A stretch of 37,588 nucleotides of DNA from Prevotella sp. (lineage in GTDB: Bacteria > Bacteroidota > Bacteroidia > Bacteroidales > Bacteroidaceae), in NCBI GenBank assembly GCA_016901395.1, contig JAEAMQ010000018.1, positions 1 to 37,588 on the forward strand, given 5' to 3'. Each line of letters starts with the position of its first letter. Position 1 is the stretch's first letter. The notes under the pieces were generated by a model, which was not told the origin of the DNA, ran no database searches, and saw only the letters and a program-made list of their open reading frames with translations. A program made the translations under genes and the position numbers. This document shows positions 27,661-37,019 of this stretch, in pieces.

Positions 27661-30600
27661 TTAGAAGTTAACGTTGACACCGAAAAGGATGGTACGAGGG
27701 TTGGGGTAGCCCGTCCAGTCGATACCCGACTCCGTGATGCCATTACTGCCACTCATGGCTGCCGATTCCGGATCCATGCCTGAATAGCCTGTGAAAGTGA
27801 ACAGGTTTTGGGCTGAAAGCGACAGGCGGATGCTACAGAGCTTCAGTGCGCTTTGTGGAATGGTATAGCCTATCTGCAGGAGTTTGCAGCGGAAATAGCT
27901 TCCGTCTTCTACAAAATAGGTGGAAGGACGGGTATAGTTGAGGTTGGCATCATTGACCGACAAGCGCGGATATTCGGTGGATGTTCCCTCTCCATGCCAT
28001 GCCTTCTCCAAGGTTCCGGCCAGCACATTGGAACCCTTCAGGCCGAAATAGCGCTCTCGGTTGAGATTATAAATGTCGTTGCCAAACGTACCATAGAACT
28101 GAGCCAGCACATCCCAACGATGATAAGAGGCGTTAAGATTGAGGCCAGCCATGAGATCAGGGAACGGATTGCCGATGTAAGTCTTGTCATTCTCATCGAT
28201 GGTGCCGTCAAGATTTATGTCCTTGTAGCGGAAATCACCGGGCTGAGCATTAGGCTGCATGGCAGTGCCATGCTCGTTGGTGTAGGAGGTTACCTCCGTC
28301 TGGTTCTGGAAGATACCATCTACCACATAGCCGTAGAACTGGCTGATTTCCTTTCCTTCCTCGTTACGGATGATGTAATCGCCATTGTGGCTTCCCGTGT
28401 AGATATAGTCACCATTAAGCTTCACGGCTTTATTCTTCACAGAAGAGAGGTTGATTCCGATGCCATAGTTGAAGTCGGCGATGTTGTCATTCCAGTTGAA
28501 ACCTATTTCCCAACCGGTAGCCTTCATGCTTCCGACGTTCTCCCACATCTGGCCGTTCCACATGGGGTAGCCCAGGATAAGGAGATTGTCTTTTTTCATG
28601 AGCATGTCGTGGCTGGTCTTGGTAAACCAGTCAGCGGTGACACGAAGACGATTCTGGAGGAAAGCCATGTCAAGCCCAATGTTATAATCTTCTACGGTCT
28701 CCCACTGAACATTAGTGTTTCCGATAGAGCCGATGGTCGAACCGATGTTGATGGCATCGCCAAACACATAGCGGGTGGTGGCAATCGAACTCACGTAGGC
28801 AGAGTTGTCTATGTTCTGATTACCCACCTTACCCCATCCGAGACGGAGCTTCAGGTCGTCGAACACGTGCTGATGTTTCATAAATTGCTCGCCGCTGATG
28901 CGCCAGGCTGCACTCAATGCGGGGAATGTGGCATACTTGTTACCTGTAGAGAATTTTGAAGAGCCATCCACACGGATACTTGCTGTGAGGTAATAGCGCT
29001 CGTCATAGTTGTACATGACGCGCCCTAAGTAGGATATCAGCGAACTGTAGACGTTGGTTCCTGTTACCTGCATGTTGTCCGTACCTGCACTGACATATCT
29101 CATCTCCTCTTCGTTAGAGGGAATTTTATCGCGGCTTCCGCTAATATAATAGTTCTGGAAGCGCTCCATGGTATAGCCTGCCATGAGGTTGATGTTGTGC
29201 TTCTCATTGAACGTATTCATATAGGTCAACGTATTGGTCCAGTTCCAGTCCACCCAGTTTTCGGCTCGACGTGAGGCCGTGCTTACAGCAGCCTGCTCCA
29301 GATTGTCGATAAAGAAGTCGGGCGTATAGGAGTCGCTGAGACGGAATCGGGCGTTAATACCAAATTGAGTACGGAATGTCAATCCCTTCAGGGGGGTGAT
29401 GCTCACCCAAGGTGTGGCCAGCAGGGCATACTCATCAGAATGTGCGTCCAGCCTGTTCATGCTGGCTACCGGCTTCCATTCCTGATTATTGTTGGAACGT
29501 GCGTAGTTGCTGTAGGCATTGGAAGTCCATTCCGACTGATCACGCATCACGGGGGTAGTCGGGTCCATGGCCATGATGGCACCGAGCAATGAGGGCGTGT
29601 CGTTCCAGTTCTCATAGCGAGGAGTGAAGTCCACTCCGGCCTGCACGGCCTTGTTGAAGTTATACTGCATCGAGAAACGGGCTGATAGTTTCTGCCAGTC
29701 ACCTACCTTATACTGGGCATCCTGACGGAAATACCCTATACTTGAGGAGTAGACAAACTTATCGTTTCCACCAGAAAATCCGAAGTTGTAGCTTTGTTGC
29801 AGGGCCACGCCGCGCATGACTTCGTCCCACCAGTCTGTACCCTGTGCGTCTGTAATATTCTCTATTCCGTTGTAGGGAGCTACCTGACCATCATTGGTAT
29901 ATCGCGTCTTGAATACTTGTTCATATTCTGAAGCTTTGGCAATGTCTGGCTTGGTCAGGGTCTGAAGTCCCACATTAGCCGAAGCGGTAAACTTGGTATT
30001 GCCTTTGGCTCCCTTCTTGGTTGTGATGAGAATCACACCATTACTACCACGTGTACCATAGATAGCGGCCGCGGAAGCGTCCTTCAGCACCTGCATGCTT
30101 TCAATGTCGTTTTGGTTCAGGAAGTTGATGTTGGTGCCCACAGGCATACCATCTACCACATAGAGCGGGTCAGAACCATTGATGGTACTCACACCACGGA
30201 TGATGACGCGAGGCGCACTTCCCGGTGCTCCGCCATTGGTGATCTGCACACCGTTGACCTGACCCTGAAGGGCATTCATGACATTACCGGTGGCCAGCTT
30301 CTCCAATTTGTCACCCTTGATAGCCGAGATGCTACTGGTGAGGTCGCTCTTCTTGACAGCACCATAGCCGATGACCACCACCTCGTTGAGGCCTGCAACA
30401 TCGTCTTTAAGGGCCACGTCAATCTGCGTGCGTCCGTTCACGTCAGCCTTTGCGGTGGTAAATCCCACCATCGAGAACTCCAATGTTGCATTCTTGTCCA
30501 CATTGATGACATAGTGTCCGTCCAAATCTGTGACGGCTCCCTGGGTGGACCCCTGTACCTTGACATAGGCACCCATCAGTGGTTCCTTATCGGTTTCCGA

Positions 30601-30687
30601 AACGACTGTTCCTGTTACTTTCACATTCTGGGCCTGAAGGCCTATGGTGAAAATAGAGATAACGAACAATATAAAAAGTTTTTTCAT
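27661..30687 (-). CDS. SusC/RagA-family TonB-dependent transporter
   Basis: A 1008-residue outer-membrane importer for oligosaccharides. The signal peptide (1-20, GLQAQ) precedes a carboxypeptidase-regulatory-like beta-sandwich (about 21-98, VTGTVVSETDKEPLMGAYV). The TonB box region is LNEVVVIGYG (100-109). The plug (about 115-226) has VIIRGVSTINGSDPLYVVDGMP, and the 22-strand barrel runs to the C-terminal F (FGVNVNF). There is no STN domain, so it is not an anti-sigma-linked transporter, in keeping with HTCS control. It follows the SGBP gene by 31 bases and precedes susD by 24. It is long for the family minimum but within the normal range. Confidence 0.97.
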   Translation of the reverse strand: MKKLFILFVISIFTIGLQAQNVKVTGTVVSETDKEPLMGAYVKVQGSTQGAVTDLDGHYVINVDKNATLEFSMVGFTTAKADVNGRTQIDVALKDDVAGLNEVVVIGYGAVKKSDLTSSISAIKGDKLEKLATGNVMNALQGQVNGVQITNGGAPGSAPRVIIRGVSTINGSDPLYVVDGMPVGTNINFLNQNDIESMQVLKDASAAAIYGTRGSNGVILITTKKGAKGNTKFTASANVGLQTLTKPDIAKASEYEQVFKTRYTNDGQVAPYNGIENITDAQGTDWWDEVMRGVALQQSYNFGFSGGNDKFVYSSSIGYFRQDAQYKVGDWQKLSARFSMQYNFNKAVQAGVDFTPRYENWNDTPSLLGAIMAMDPTTPVMRDQSEWTSNAYSNYARSNNNQEWKPVASMNRLDAHSDEYALLATPWVSITPLKGLTFRTQFGINARFRLSDSYTPDFFIDNLEQAAVSTASRRAENWVDWNWTNTLTYMNTFNEKHNINLMAGYTMERFQNYYISGSRDKIPSNEEEMRYVSAGTDNMQVTGTNVYSSLISYLGRVMYNYDERYYLTASIRVDGSSKFSTGNKYATFPALSAAWRISGEQFMKHQHVFDDLKLRLGWGKVGNQNIDNSAYVSSIATTRYVFGDAINIGSTIGSIGNTNVQWETVEDYNIGLDMAFLQNRLRVTADWFTKTSHDMLMKKDNLLILGYPMWNGQMWENVGSMKATGWEIGFNWNDNIADFNYGIGINLSSVKNKAVKLNGDYIYTGSHNGDYIIRNEEGKEISQFYGYVVDGIFQNQTEVTSYTNEHGTAMQPNAQPGDFRYKDINLDGTIDENDKTYIGNPFPDLMAGLNLNASYHRWDVLAQFYGTFGNDIYNLNRERYFGLKGSNVLAGTLEKAWHGEGTSTEYPRLSVNDANLNYTRPSTYFVEDGSYFRCKLLQIGYTIPQSALKLCSIRLSLSAQNLFTFTGYSGMDPESAAMSGSNGITESGIDWTGYPNPRTILFGVNVNF

Positions 30688-30718
30688 ATCTGTCTTTCCT
30701 TATTTTACTTGATAATAG

Positions 30719-32182
30719 TTACTTCACCCTGATGATACGGCTACGCAACAGCGCATAGTCGAACTCGATGCGATAGGTGCCATCTGCAGGTGCCTTCATC
30801 GATTTCATATTGTCGCCGCCGTTCTTCACGTTTTTCTCGTTCTCTGCCGAACCGTCAAATCTCCAGTACGGCTCAGGCCACCAACCCCAGATGTGGGTTG
30901 CGCTGATGGTGAAAGATATCTCATCTCCAGCAGCGAGGGTGAGCTCGCGATAGAGCAGGTATGGATTGGTCTTGTCTTGATAGAGCACAAAGGCATCGTT
31001 GTTGGGATTCGTGGTCCATGACGGAGTGCTGGGAATGCCACTTCCTGCAAGGCAGATCTGGAAAGCCTGACTGCCGCTTCCGTCCTTGTAATCGATGCTT
31101 TGTGTACCATCCAAAGCGCCGAGCGAGGCCGTGGTGGGCTGGTAGCTCTTCACATCGTACTCACCGGAAACGGTGTTGAAGTCTATCTCATAGTAGCCAA
31201 TCTTGTCAAGCACGATGGGTTGTCCCACATTCGGGTTGCTGGTCAGCAGTCCGGTTGTCGCGTCGACCCCAAAACAGATGGGTTGGAAATCGGTTTTCTG
31301 CGGAATGAATCGAATGCCGGTTCCTGCCTTCTGGTTGTAGTAGAGGGCCTTGTATTGATATTGTCCCACGTGGTCGATAAGCATTGGAACACCATAGAGG
31401 TCTGTGGTGAGCTGGGCTGCGTCGGTCACGTCGGCAAGATACATCTTGTCGAAATCGGGCAGGTCAGAGACTGTGATAACACTCTCTGTAGACGTAGTGT
31501 TGTTGAATTTATCCGCTACCACCATTGTCATATTATAGGTAGCCTCCTTAGCCGGTAGCTTATAGGTCTTGGTCAGGGTATAGGCTGTGCCGCTGATGGC
31601 CACGCTGTCGTTGATATCCAGCTCGGGAATCTCTATTTTGAGATAGCTCAGATTTTTGTTGTCGGTTACCGAAGTGGTGAGTGTGAGGTTAGGATTCTGC
31701 AATAGAACCGTCAGCTCTGCCGACGGGGCCTGTGCGAAAACCGGTTGGGTGAAGTCGCCGTCAGGGGTGACCACCACCGTGTCTTCGGTCGTGTTGCCCA
31801 ATACATCCTCCACTGTAACCAGCACGGGAAAACGGTCTGCATCCGTCCAGTCGGTCATGGCCGTATAGTTGTAGCTCAGGTTGTACTCGTGCAAGAGACT
31901 GTCGGGATAATATTCCAGAAAGTCAATGGTCTTGTCGAGATTCATTCCTTCGTTCTTCAACGTGATGGATTTCAGTCCATCTGCGTCTTTGGCTACACCC
32001 TCAATGGTGAACTGCCGGTCAGGCTCGGTCTGAATGTGGTGAGTTGTTAGTTGTAGTGTTGGTTTTTGATTATCCACGGTGGGATAGTCATTATCATTGC
32101 TACATGACTGGAATGACATCCCAGTCACAACGGTGAAACCCATCAAGAGCACCCGTCTCAGAAGGTTTTGATGAAGCGTCAT
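30719..32182 (-). CDS. Surface glycan-binding lipoprotein (SusE/SGBP-like)
   Basis: A 487-residue predicted outer-membrane lipoprotein with a lipobox Cys at about residue 27 (MSFQSCSND). Repeated Ig-like beta-sandwich segments are visible (about 35-135, 145-240), with KDADGLKS, VEDVLGNTTED and VADKFNNTTS signatures at their ends. The C-terminal half has SusE/SusF-type features: residues such as WGWWPEPYWRFDG, rich in Trp and Tyr, could form a glycan-binding platform. It is the first gene of the PUL operon, directly in front of susC, whereas SGBP genes more often follow susD. No enzyme motif is present. The family assignment is by architecture and position; exact ligand unknown. Confidence 0.8.
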   Translation of the reverse strand: MTLHQNLLRRVLLMGFTVVTGMSFQSCSNDNDYPTVDNQKPTLQLTTHHIQTEPDRQFTIEGVAKDADGLKSITLKNEGMNLDKTIDFLEYYPDSLLHEYNLSYNYTAMTDWTDADRFPVLVTVEDVLGNTTEDTVVVTPDGDFTQPVFAQAPSAELTVLLQNPNLTLTTSVTDNKNLSYLKIEIPELDINDSVAISGTAYTLTKTYKLPAKEATYNMTMVVADKFNNTTSTESVITVSDLPDFDKMYLADVTDAAQLTTDLYGVPMLIDHVGQYQYKALYYNQKAGTGIRFIPQKTDFQPICFGVDATTGLLTSNPNVGQPIVLDKIGYYEIDFNTVSGEYDVKSYQPTTASLGALDGTQSIDYKDGSGSQAFQICLAGSGIPSTPSWTTNPNNDAFVLYQDKTNPYLLYRELTLAAGDEISFTISATHIWGWWPEPYWRFDGSAENEKNVKNGGDNMKSMKAPADGTYRIEFDYALLRSRIIRVK

Positions 32183-32422
32183 AAATGTTAATGTTAGGTT
32201 TATTATTTATTGTTTAAAAGTGTCTACAGCCAAAGGCTCATCTGAAAGCGTGGGGGGTGTGGTGTTAAGTTGTTCCCCTTGCTCTTTCTGATGATTGTGT
32301 TACCTGAAAAAATCTGATTACCCTAATAAATGATTTATACCTATCGTGAAGAGATGAAGTGGTTAGTGCTGCCTTTATAGTTAATGTCTTAGTTGTCTTG
32401 CGTTTTTCTTTTTCAATATTCG
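32183..32422 (-). other. Long 5' leader of the PUL transcript
   Basis: From the promoter at 32423-32430 to the SGBP start codon there are about 235 bases without a gene. I find no known riboswitch or strong terminator in it. It is A/T-rich near the start codon and contains short C/G runs (GGGGGG near 32253). Its length leaves room for post-transcriptional control by a small RNA or RNA-binding protein, but nothing in the sequence proves this. Confidence 0.4.
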
Positions 32423-32430
32423 CAAAGTTA
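32423..32430 (-). promoter_or_regulatory. PUL promoter (-7 element)
   Basis: Read on the minus strand, 32430-32423 is TAACTTTG, a perfect TAnnTTTG. No TTG lies at the expected -33 position (around 32450-32453), which is typical of a promoter that depends on an activator. It would transcribe the SGBP-susC-susD-GH30-GH30-GH35 operon. Confidence 0.65.
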
Positions 32431-32451
32431 TGTAAAAGAGTCTATCCCCTA

Positions 32452-32486
32452 TGGTCTTGTATCGTTCATGGGTGGTCTGTAAATCG
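32452..32486 (-). promoter_or_regulatory. Candidate HTCS operator (direct repeats, 21-bp period)
   Basis: On the minus strand, CGATACAAGACCA (32464-32452) and CGATTTACAGACCA (32486-32473) share CGAT-N3/4-AGACCA. Their AGACCA ends are 21 bp apart, two helical turns. The nearer copy occupies the -33 position of the PUL promoter. AraC-type output domains usually bind two direct half-sites in this way. Inference only. Confidence 0.45.
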
Positions 32487-32557
32487 GTCAGTAATTGATT
32501 TGTGACTCCCTTTTGAATGTTTTTTAGCGGTTCTTTGCATTTTTACGCAATTCTTAT

Positions 32558-32588
32558 TTGCTCCTTTCGGGTGGAAATGCTATTTTTG
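32558..32588 (+). promoter_or_regulatory. Promoter of the HTCS gene
   Basis: TTG (32558-32560) and TATTTTTG (32581-32588) with 20 bp between them fit the Bacteroidota consensus well. Transcription would start around 32595, only about 10 bases before the ATG at 32605, giving an almost leaderless message. A complete promoter suits constitutive low-level expression of the sensor. Confidence 0.7.
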
Positions 32589-32604
32589 TATCAAACTATC
32601 CGTC

Positions 32605-35600
32605 ATGCGAAAAATGAGTTTCCCCATTTGGGGCATGTCTTTCCTTCTCTTGTTTATGATCCCTTTCGGGCTGTGTGCTTCGGTTATAGAGCACTCGGCT
32701 GGGTTTGTTGTCAGGCCGCTGGGTATTGAGAAGGGACTCTCCAGCAACTATGTCGTCGACATCACTCAAGACCGAAACGGCTTCATGTGGTTTGCCACCG
32801 AGGAGGGACTTAACCGATTCGACGGCTCACGTTTTTATACTTATTATAAGAAAAGCGACGGAACAGGACTCAGTGGCAATGAGCTGAACAGACTGCTGGC
32901 CGATCCTCACGACCCTGTGATATGGATAGGAACGCAGCGCGATGGGCTGAATGCCTACAACTATGTGACTGATCGGTTCACCCACTATCGTCATCAGGCC
33001 AACGACCCACACAGCCTGATTACTGACGACGTGACCGACATTGCCCTGGCGCGCGATGGAAATCTTTGGATTTCGACCTATTGGGATGGTATTGAATTGC
33101 TCAACAAGAAGACCGGCCGCTTCACCCATTTCAACAGGAAGACCGTGCGCCATCTGGTGAGCAACCAAGCGTGGACGGTCATGGATGCCGGAGGCGACTT
33201 TATCTATGTGGGACACGTGCAAGCTGGTCTCTCCATCATCAACACCCGGACACACACTGCTCGCAACTTCAGGCACAATTCCGTGCAACCCGGCTCATTG
33301 TCTGATGACAATATCAACTGTCTCTATCAGGATCGCAATGGTCATGTGTGGGTCGGCACCGACGACGGACTCGATCTTTTTGACCCCATCAAGGAGGAGT
33401 TTATCCACATCGATTCGCAGGGACGACTGCGGCGCAAGGTCTATGCCATCACGGAAATGGCTGACGGACAACTGTATGTCGGCACGGAGTTTGGCGGAAT
33501 TGTCATCGTCAACCCCAGCCATTCCGTGGCGGGAGGTAACCATTTCCCCGTGACGGGACAAATTGCAGAAGGACCACTGCCCACCAATCTCTCTGGTAGC
33601 ACCATCAGGAGTCTCTTTCAAGACCGTTATCACAATATCTGGGTGGGTTTCTACGGTGCCGGAGTCAACTTCATAAGTTCACAGCTGCCCACTATTGGCC
33701 AAATCAACTATTCCATCTATAAGGAAGACACCCACCTCACAAACAAGACTGTGTTTGGTGTGGCCACCGACCGCACGGGCCAACTGTGGCTGGGTACGGA
33801 TGGCGGCGGACTCAATGTGTTCTCTCCCGACAAACGCCGCATCGCTGAATATCCCACCGAGGCTGGTACTTGCGTGCAAGCCGCCTATTGCGATTCGCGC
33901 GGTACACTGTGGTTTGGGTCCTACAATCAGGGGGCACGTGTGAAGACTTCCGGTGGAGGATTTGCTCTGGTGGAGGGCTTGCCCGCTAATGCTGATGTGC
34001 GTGAGTTTCACGAAGACGGCCGTGGTCGGATATGGATAGCCACCAGCGCAGGCATCTATGTGGCCGATATTGTCACGCATCGGGTCACCAACTATTACTC
34101 CCTCAACCGGGAACAAGTGCGTTCCATCAGCACCGACCACATAGGCCGCGTGTGGGTAGGCACTTTCGGCAATGGGCTGAGAGTCTATTCGCCATCGATG
34201 AAACAGCTCCGTTCCTTCTCTGTTTCCAGCCGGTTTCCCTCCAACAATGTCAACCACCTCCTCTGCGATCGTCAGGGCCGCATGTGGGCATCGACAGGCA
34301 ATGGCATCGTGCTCTTCCCCGACCGCCGCTCCTGGCAATACAAAGTCTACAATCAGACACATGGACTCAACAATGCCCACATCCGTGCCTTGGCCGAAGA
34401 CCGTAAGGGAAATATCTGGGCAAGCACCAATAAGGGCATCAGCTGTCTGCTCAAAGGCGACAGCACCTTTGTCAACTACAGCTATCGTGACAACCTGCCC
34501 ATGGGCAATTTCAATGATGCCAGCGTAGCTATCCAGACCGACGGCACACTTGTCTTCGGCTCTACCGAGGGTGTGGCCTATTTCCATCCCGAGCGCTTGC
34601 TCAGTCGCCGGGAGGCTCCCGAGGTGATGATCACCGCAGCCATCTTGCCGTCGAATATCGATGGAAAGGAAGACAGTATCATCAATCTCATCGGCAAACA
34701 GCAACTGAAACTCACCTATAAGGAGAACACGTTCAGTCTGAGATTTAATATACAGAACTATGCTCTCGCCGACAGGGTAGAGTATGCCTATATGCTCAGG
34801 GGCACGAACGACGAGTGGGTAGACCTCCATGTCAATGAGGTGACGCTCCGTGACCTGCCCTATGGCGATTACGAACTGCTGGTGAAATGCCGGCTACGCA
34901 ACCAGCCTTGGGGCTCGCGCTATGCTTCCATCGACCTCCGCATCACTCCGCCGTTCTGGCTTTCGTGGCCGGCCAAGTTGCTCTATGCTCTGCTGGCCGT
35001 GGCTATCGTGGTGGCCTTGTTGCGATTTTACAACCGCAAGATACGTCTGGAGTATCTCTATCAGTCGGAGAAGCGAAGTCACGAACATGAGCAGGAACTC
35101 AATCAGGAGCGTCTCCGCTTTTATACCAACATCACCCATGAGCTGCGTACGCCCCTCACCCTCATCATGGGGCCGCTGGCCGACATAGCCCACGACTCCC
35201 AGATTCCCAAGGAGGCGAAACATAAGCTGGCGGTGATTCATGGCAGTGCAGAGCGACTCAACAACCTCATCAACCAGCTGTTGGAGTTTCGCAAGACCGA
35301 GACCGAGAACCGCAGACTATGTGTCAGCCGCGGCAATATCGTGAGTTGTGTGCACGAGACCTGTCTCAAATACGAGGAACTCAACCGCAAAGATCTGGTC
35401 AACATCCGGTTTGTGCAGAGCGATGAGCCCATCAATATCTATTTTGACAAGGAAGTAGTCACGGTCGTTGTAGACAATCTGGTGTCTAATGCCATCAAGT
35501 ACACCGACCGTGGAGAGATTACCATCACTGTGGAGCGCCGTCACAGGGAACAACAAAACTTGGTGGAGATTACGGTTGCCGATACCGGTCATGGTATTTC

Positions 35601-36672
35601 CGCTGAGGCGTTGCCCCATATCTTCGAACGATTTTATCAGGAGAACGGGCACTATCAGGCATCGGGCACAGGCATCGGACTGGCTCTGGTCAAAAAGTTG
35701 GTAGACCTTCACCATGGCACCATCACGGTGGATAGCACGCCGGGACAGGGCAGCACGTTCCGTGTGACCCTCAATGCTGATGCCGTTTATCCCGACAGCC
35801 TGCATCAGGAGGGCGATGCCGACCGCGAGAAAGAAGTCCTGCAACCATCGGTCGCTATCGCCTCGGAGCCGGAAACTGCCGGAAAAGAGCTGCCCATCGT
35901 GGTGGTGGTGGAGGACAACAAAGATATCCGCGACTACATTGCAGAGTCGTTTGCGACCCACTACGATGTGCGTACTGCCGAGAATGGACGTGCCGGCCTC
36001 GCTTTGGCGTTCGACGTTACGCCCGACATCATCATCAGCGACATCATGATGCCCGTCATGGATGGCAACGAACTCTGCCGCCGACTCAAGGCCGACGTGC
36101 GCACAAGTCATATTCCCGTGATACTTCTCACGGCCAAAGATGCCATTTCTGCCAAGGAAGAAGGCTACGAGGCCGGGGCTGATTCTTACCTCACCAAACC
36201 TTTCACCTCGTCGTTGCTTGAGGCACGGGTGCGCAATCTGCTCCAGCAGAGACGTCTGTTGCTACAGAGTGTGACACGACAGTCTGCCGATTCTGTTGAA
36301 CAGAAGCGTGAGCAGCTACGGGCAGCGCTGAACGAGATAGACCGCCAATTCTACGATAAAGTCAACGGTTTTATCGAGGCGAGAATTTCGGGAGATGTCG
36401 ATGTCAACTATCTGGCCGACAACCTGAACATGAGTGCGAGCACGCTTTACCGTAAGATGAGGGCCATCACCGGTGTGTCTACCAATGAATACATCCGTCA
36501 GTACAAGATGCATTATGCAGAGAAGTTACTACTCGAAGGCAAGTGGAGCATCTCGGAGGTCAGCTTCATGGTGGGTATCAACAGTGTTCCCTATTTCCGC
36601 AAATGTTTCAAAGACGAGTTTGGCATGTTGCCTTCGGAATATATCAAGAAGTTTATGCCGTCCGACCAATAG
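32605..36672 (+). CDS. Hybrid two-component system sensor/regulator (HTCS)
   Basis: A 1355-residue inner-membrane protein combining sensor, kinase and DNA-binding regulator. The signal peptide/first membrane segment (about 1-25) is followed by two Reg_prop beta-propellers (about 40-660; repeats such as GLSSNYVVDITQDRNGFMWFAT and GNIWAST) and a Y_Y_Y domain (about 700-785). A membrane helix lies at about 789-807. The HisKA domain has H845 (NITHELRTPL). The HATPase has N962, D993xG and GTGIGL (1021-1026). The receiver has acidic D1103/E1103-type pocket residues, phosphoacceptor D1146 (SDIMMP) and K1198. The AraC-type HTH covers about 1262-1350. It is divergent from the PUL, which it presumably activates on binding a released oligosaccharide. 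An alternative start is M4 (32614). Confidence 0.96.
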   Translation: MRKMSFPIWGMSFLLLFMIPFGLCASVIEHSAGFVVRPLGIEKGLSSNYVVDITQDRNGFMWFATEEGLNRFDGSRFYTYYKKSDGTGLSGNELNRLLADPHDPVIWIGTQRDGLNAYNYVTDRFTHYRHQANDPHSLITDDVTDIALARDGNLWISTYWDGIELLNKKTGRFTHFNRKTVRHLVSNQAWTVMDAGGDFIYVGHVQAGLSIINTRTHTARNFRHNSVQPGSLSDDNINCLYQDRNGHVWVGTDDGLDLFDPIKEEFIHIDSQGRLRRKVYAITEMADGQLYVGTEFGGIVIVNPSHSVAGGNHFPVTGQIAEGPLPTNLSGSTIRSLFQDRYHNIWVGFYGAGVNFISSQLPTIGQINYSIYKEDTHLTNKTVFGVATDRTGQLWLGTDGGGLNVFSPDKRRIAEYPTEAGTCVQAAYCDSRGTLWFGSYNQGARVKTSGGGFALVEGLPANADVREFHEDGRGRIWIATSAGIYVADIVTHRVTNYYSLNREQVRSISTDHIGRVWVGTFGNGLRVYSPSMKQLRSFSVSSRFPSNNVNHLLCDRQGRMWASTGNGIVLFPDRRSWQYKVYNQTHGLNNAHIRALAEDRKGNIWASTNKGISCLLKGDSTFVNYSYRDNLPMGNFNDASVAIQTDGTLVFGSTEGVAYFHPERLLSRREAPEVMITAAILPSNIDGKEDSIINLIGKQQLKLTYKENTFSLRFNIQNYALADRVEYAYMLRGTNDEWVDLHVNEVTLRDLPYGDYELLVKCRLRNQPWGSRYASIDLRITPPFWLSWPAKLLYALLAVAIVVALLRFYNRKIRLEYLYQSEKRSHEHEQELNQERLRFYTNITHELRTPLTLIMGPLADIAHDSQIPKEAKHKLAVIHGSAERLNNLINQLLEFRKTETENRRLCVSRGNIVSCVHETCLKYEELNRKDLVNIRFVQSDEPINIYFDKEVVTVVVDNLVSNAIKYTDRGEITITVERRHREQQNLVEITVADTGHGISAEALPHIFERFYQENGHYQASGTGIGLALVKKLVDLHHGTITVDSTPGQGSTFRVTLNADAVYPDSLHQEGDADREKEVLQPSVAIASEPETAGKELPIVVVVEDNKDIRDYIAESFATHYDVRTAENGRAGLALAFDVTPDIIISDIMMPVMDGNELCRRLKADVRTSHIPVILLTAKDAISAKEEGYEAGADSYLTKPFTSSLLEARVRNLLQQRRLLLQSVTRQSADSVEQKREQLRAALNEIDRQFYDKVNGFIEARISGDVDVNYLADNLNMSASTLYRKMRAITGVSTNEYIRQYKMHYAEKLLLEGKWSISEVSFMVGINSVPYFRKCFKDEFGMLPSEYIKKFMPSDQ

Positions 36673-37011
36673 CTGTTCACAGAGATAGGTCGTTGCTCTG
36701 ATATATATTTTGAGAAATCCTTCAACCCTGATTTTATTCAAGCATTTATAACAAAACATTTCGGGCACGAAAAAGGACAGGATGATACATTACAAGAAAG
36801 ACCTTACTTTGCGATTGACCAAGGCACAAGAATCATTGCCTTTTTACCGTATGATGATAGGGGCTTTTATGCATATATCATTCCTACTGGGCATGTTGAA
36901 TAATGGTTGTGTATTAATGATGAGTTTAAAAGAGAAAATAAAATCACAGGGGAAGTGCGGGCATTGCCCGCAAGAGATTCAATAAACTGGTATCTTTCAG
37001 ATAATCAATAG
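36673..37011 (+). pseudogene. Decayed gene remnant, in frame with the HTCS stop
   Basis: The HTCS reading frame stays open after its own stop codon from 36673 to 36900, hits TAA at 36901-36903, and is then open again to TAG at 37009. The translation looks like a real protein rather than random sequence: SDIYFEKSFNPDFIQAF, then RPYFAIDQGTRIIAF, LPYDDRGFYAYIIPTG and, after the stop, WLCINDEFKRENKITGEV. It has no start codon. The YDDRG motif near a hydrophobic strand faintly recalls DUF3885-type proteins, but I am not confident. The likely explanation is the 3' part of a lost gene, truncated when the PUL arrived. The ORF of 67 residues at 36782 is in another frame and is not kept. Confidence 0.5.
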
Positions 37012-37019
37012 AGTAAGAA

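Noticed and set aside
36529..36768. 79-codon minus-strand frame at the HTCS 3' end
   Set aside because: Overlaps the well-conserved AraC domain of the HTCS on the other strand and has no family resemblance.
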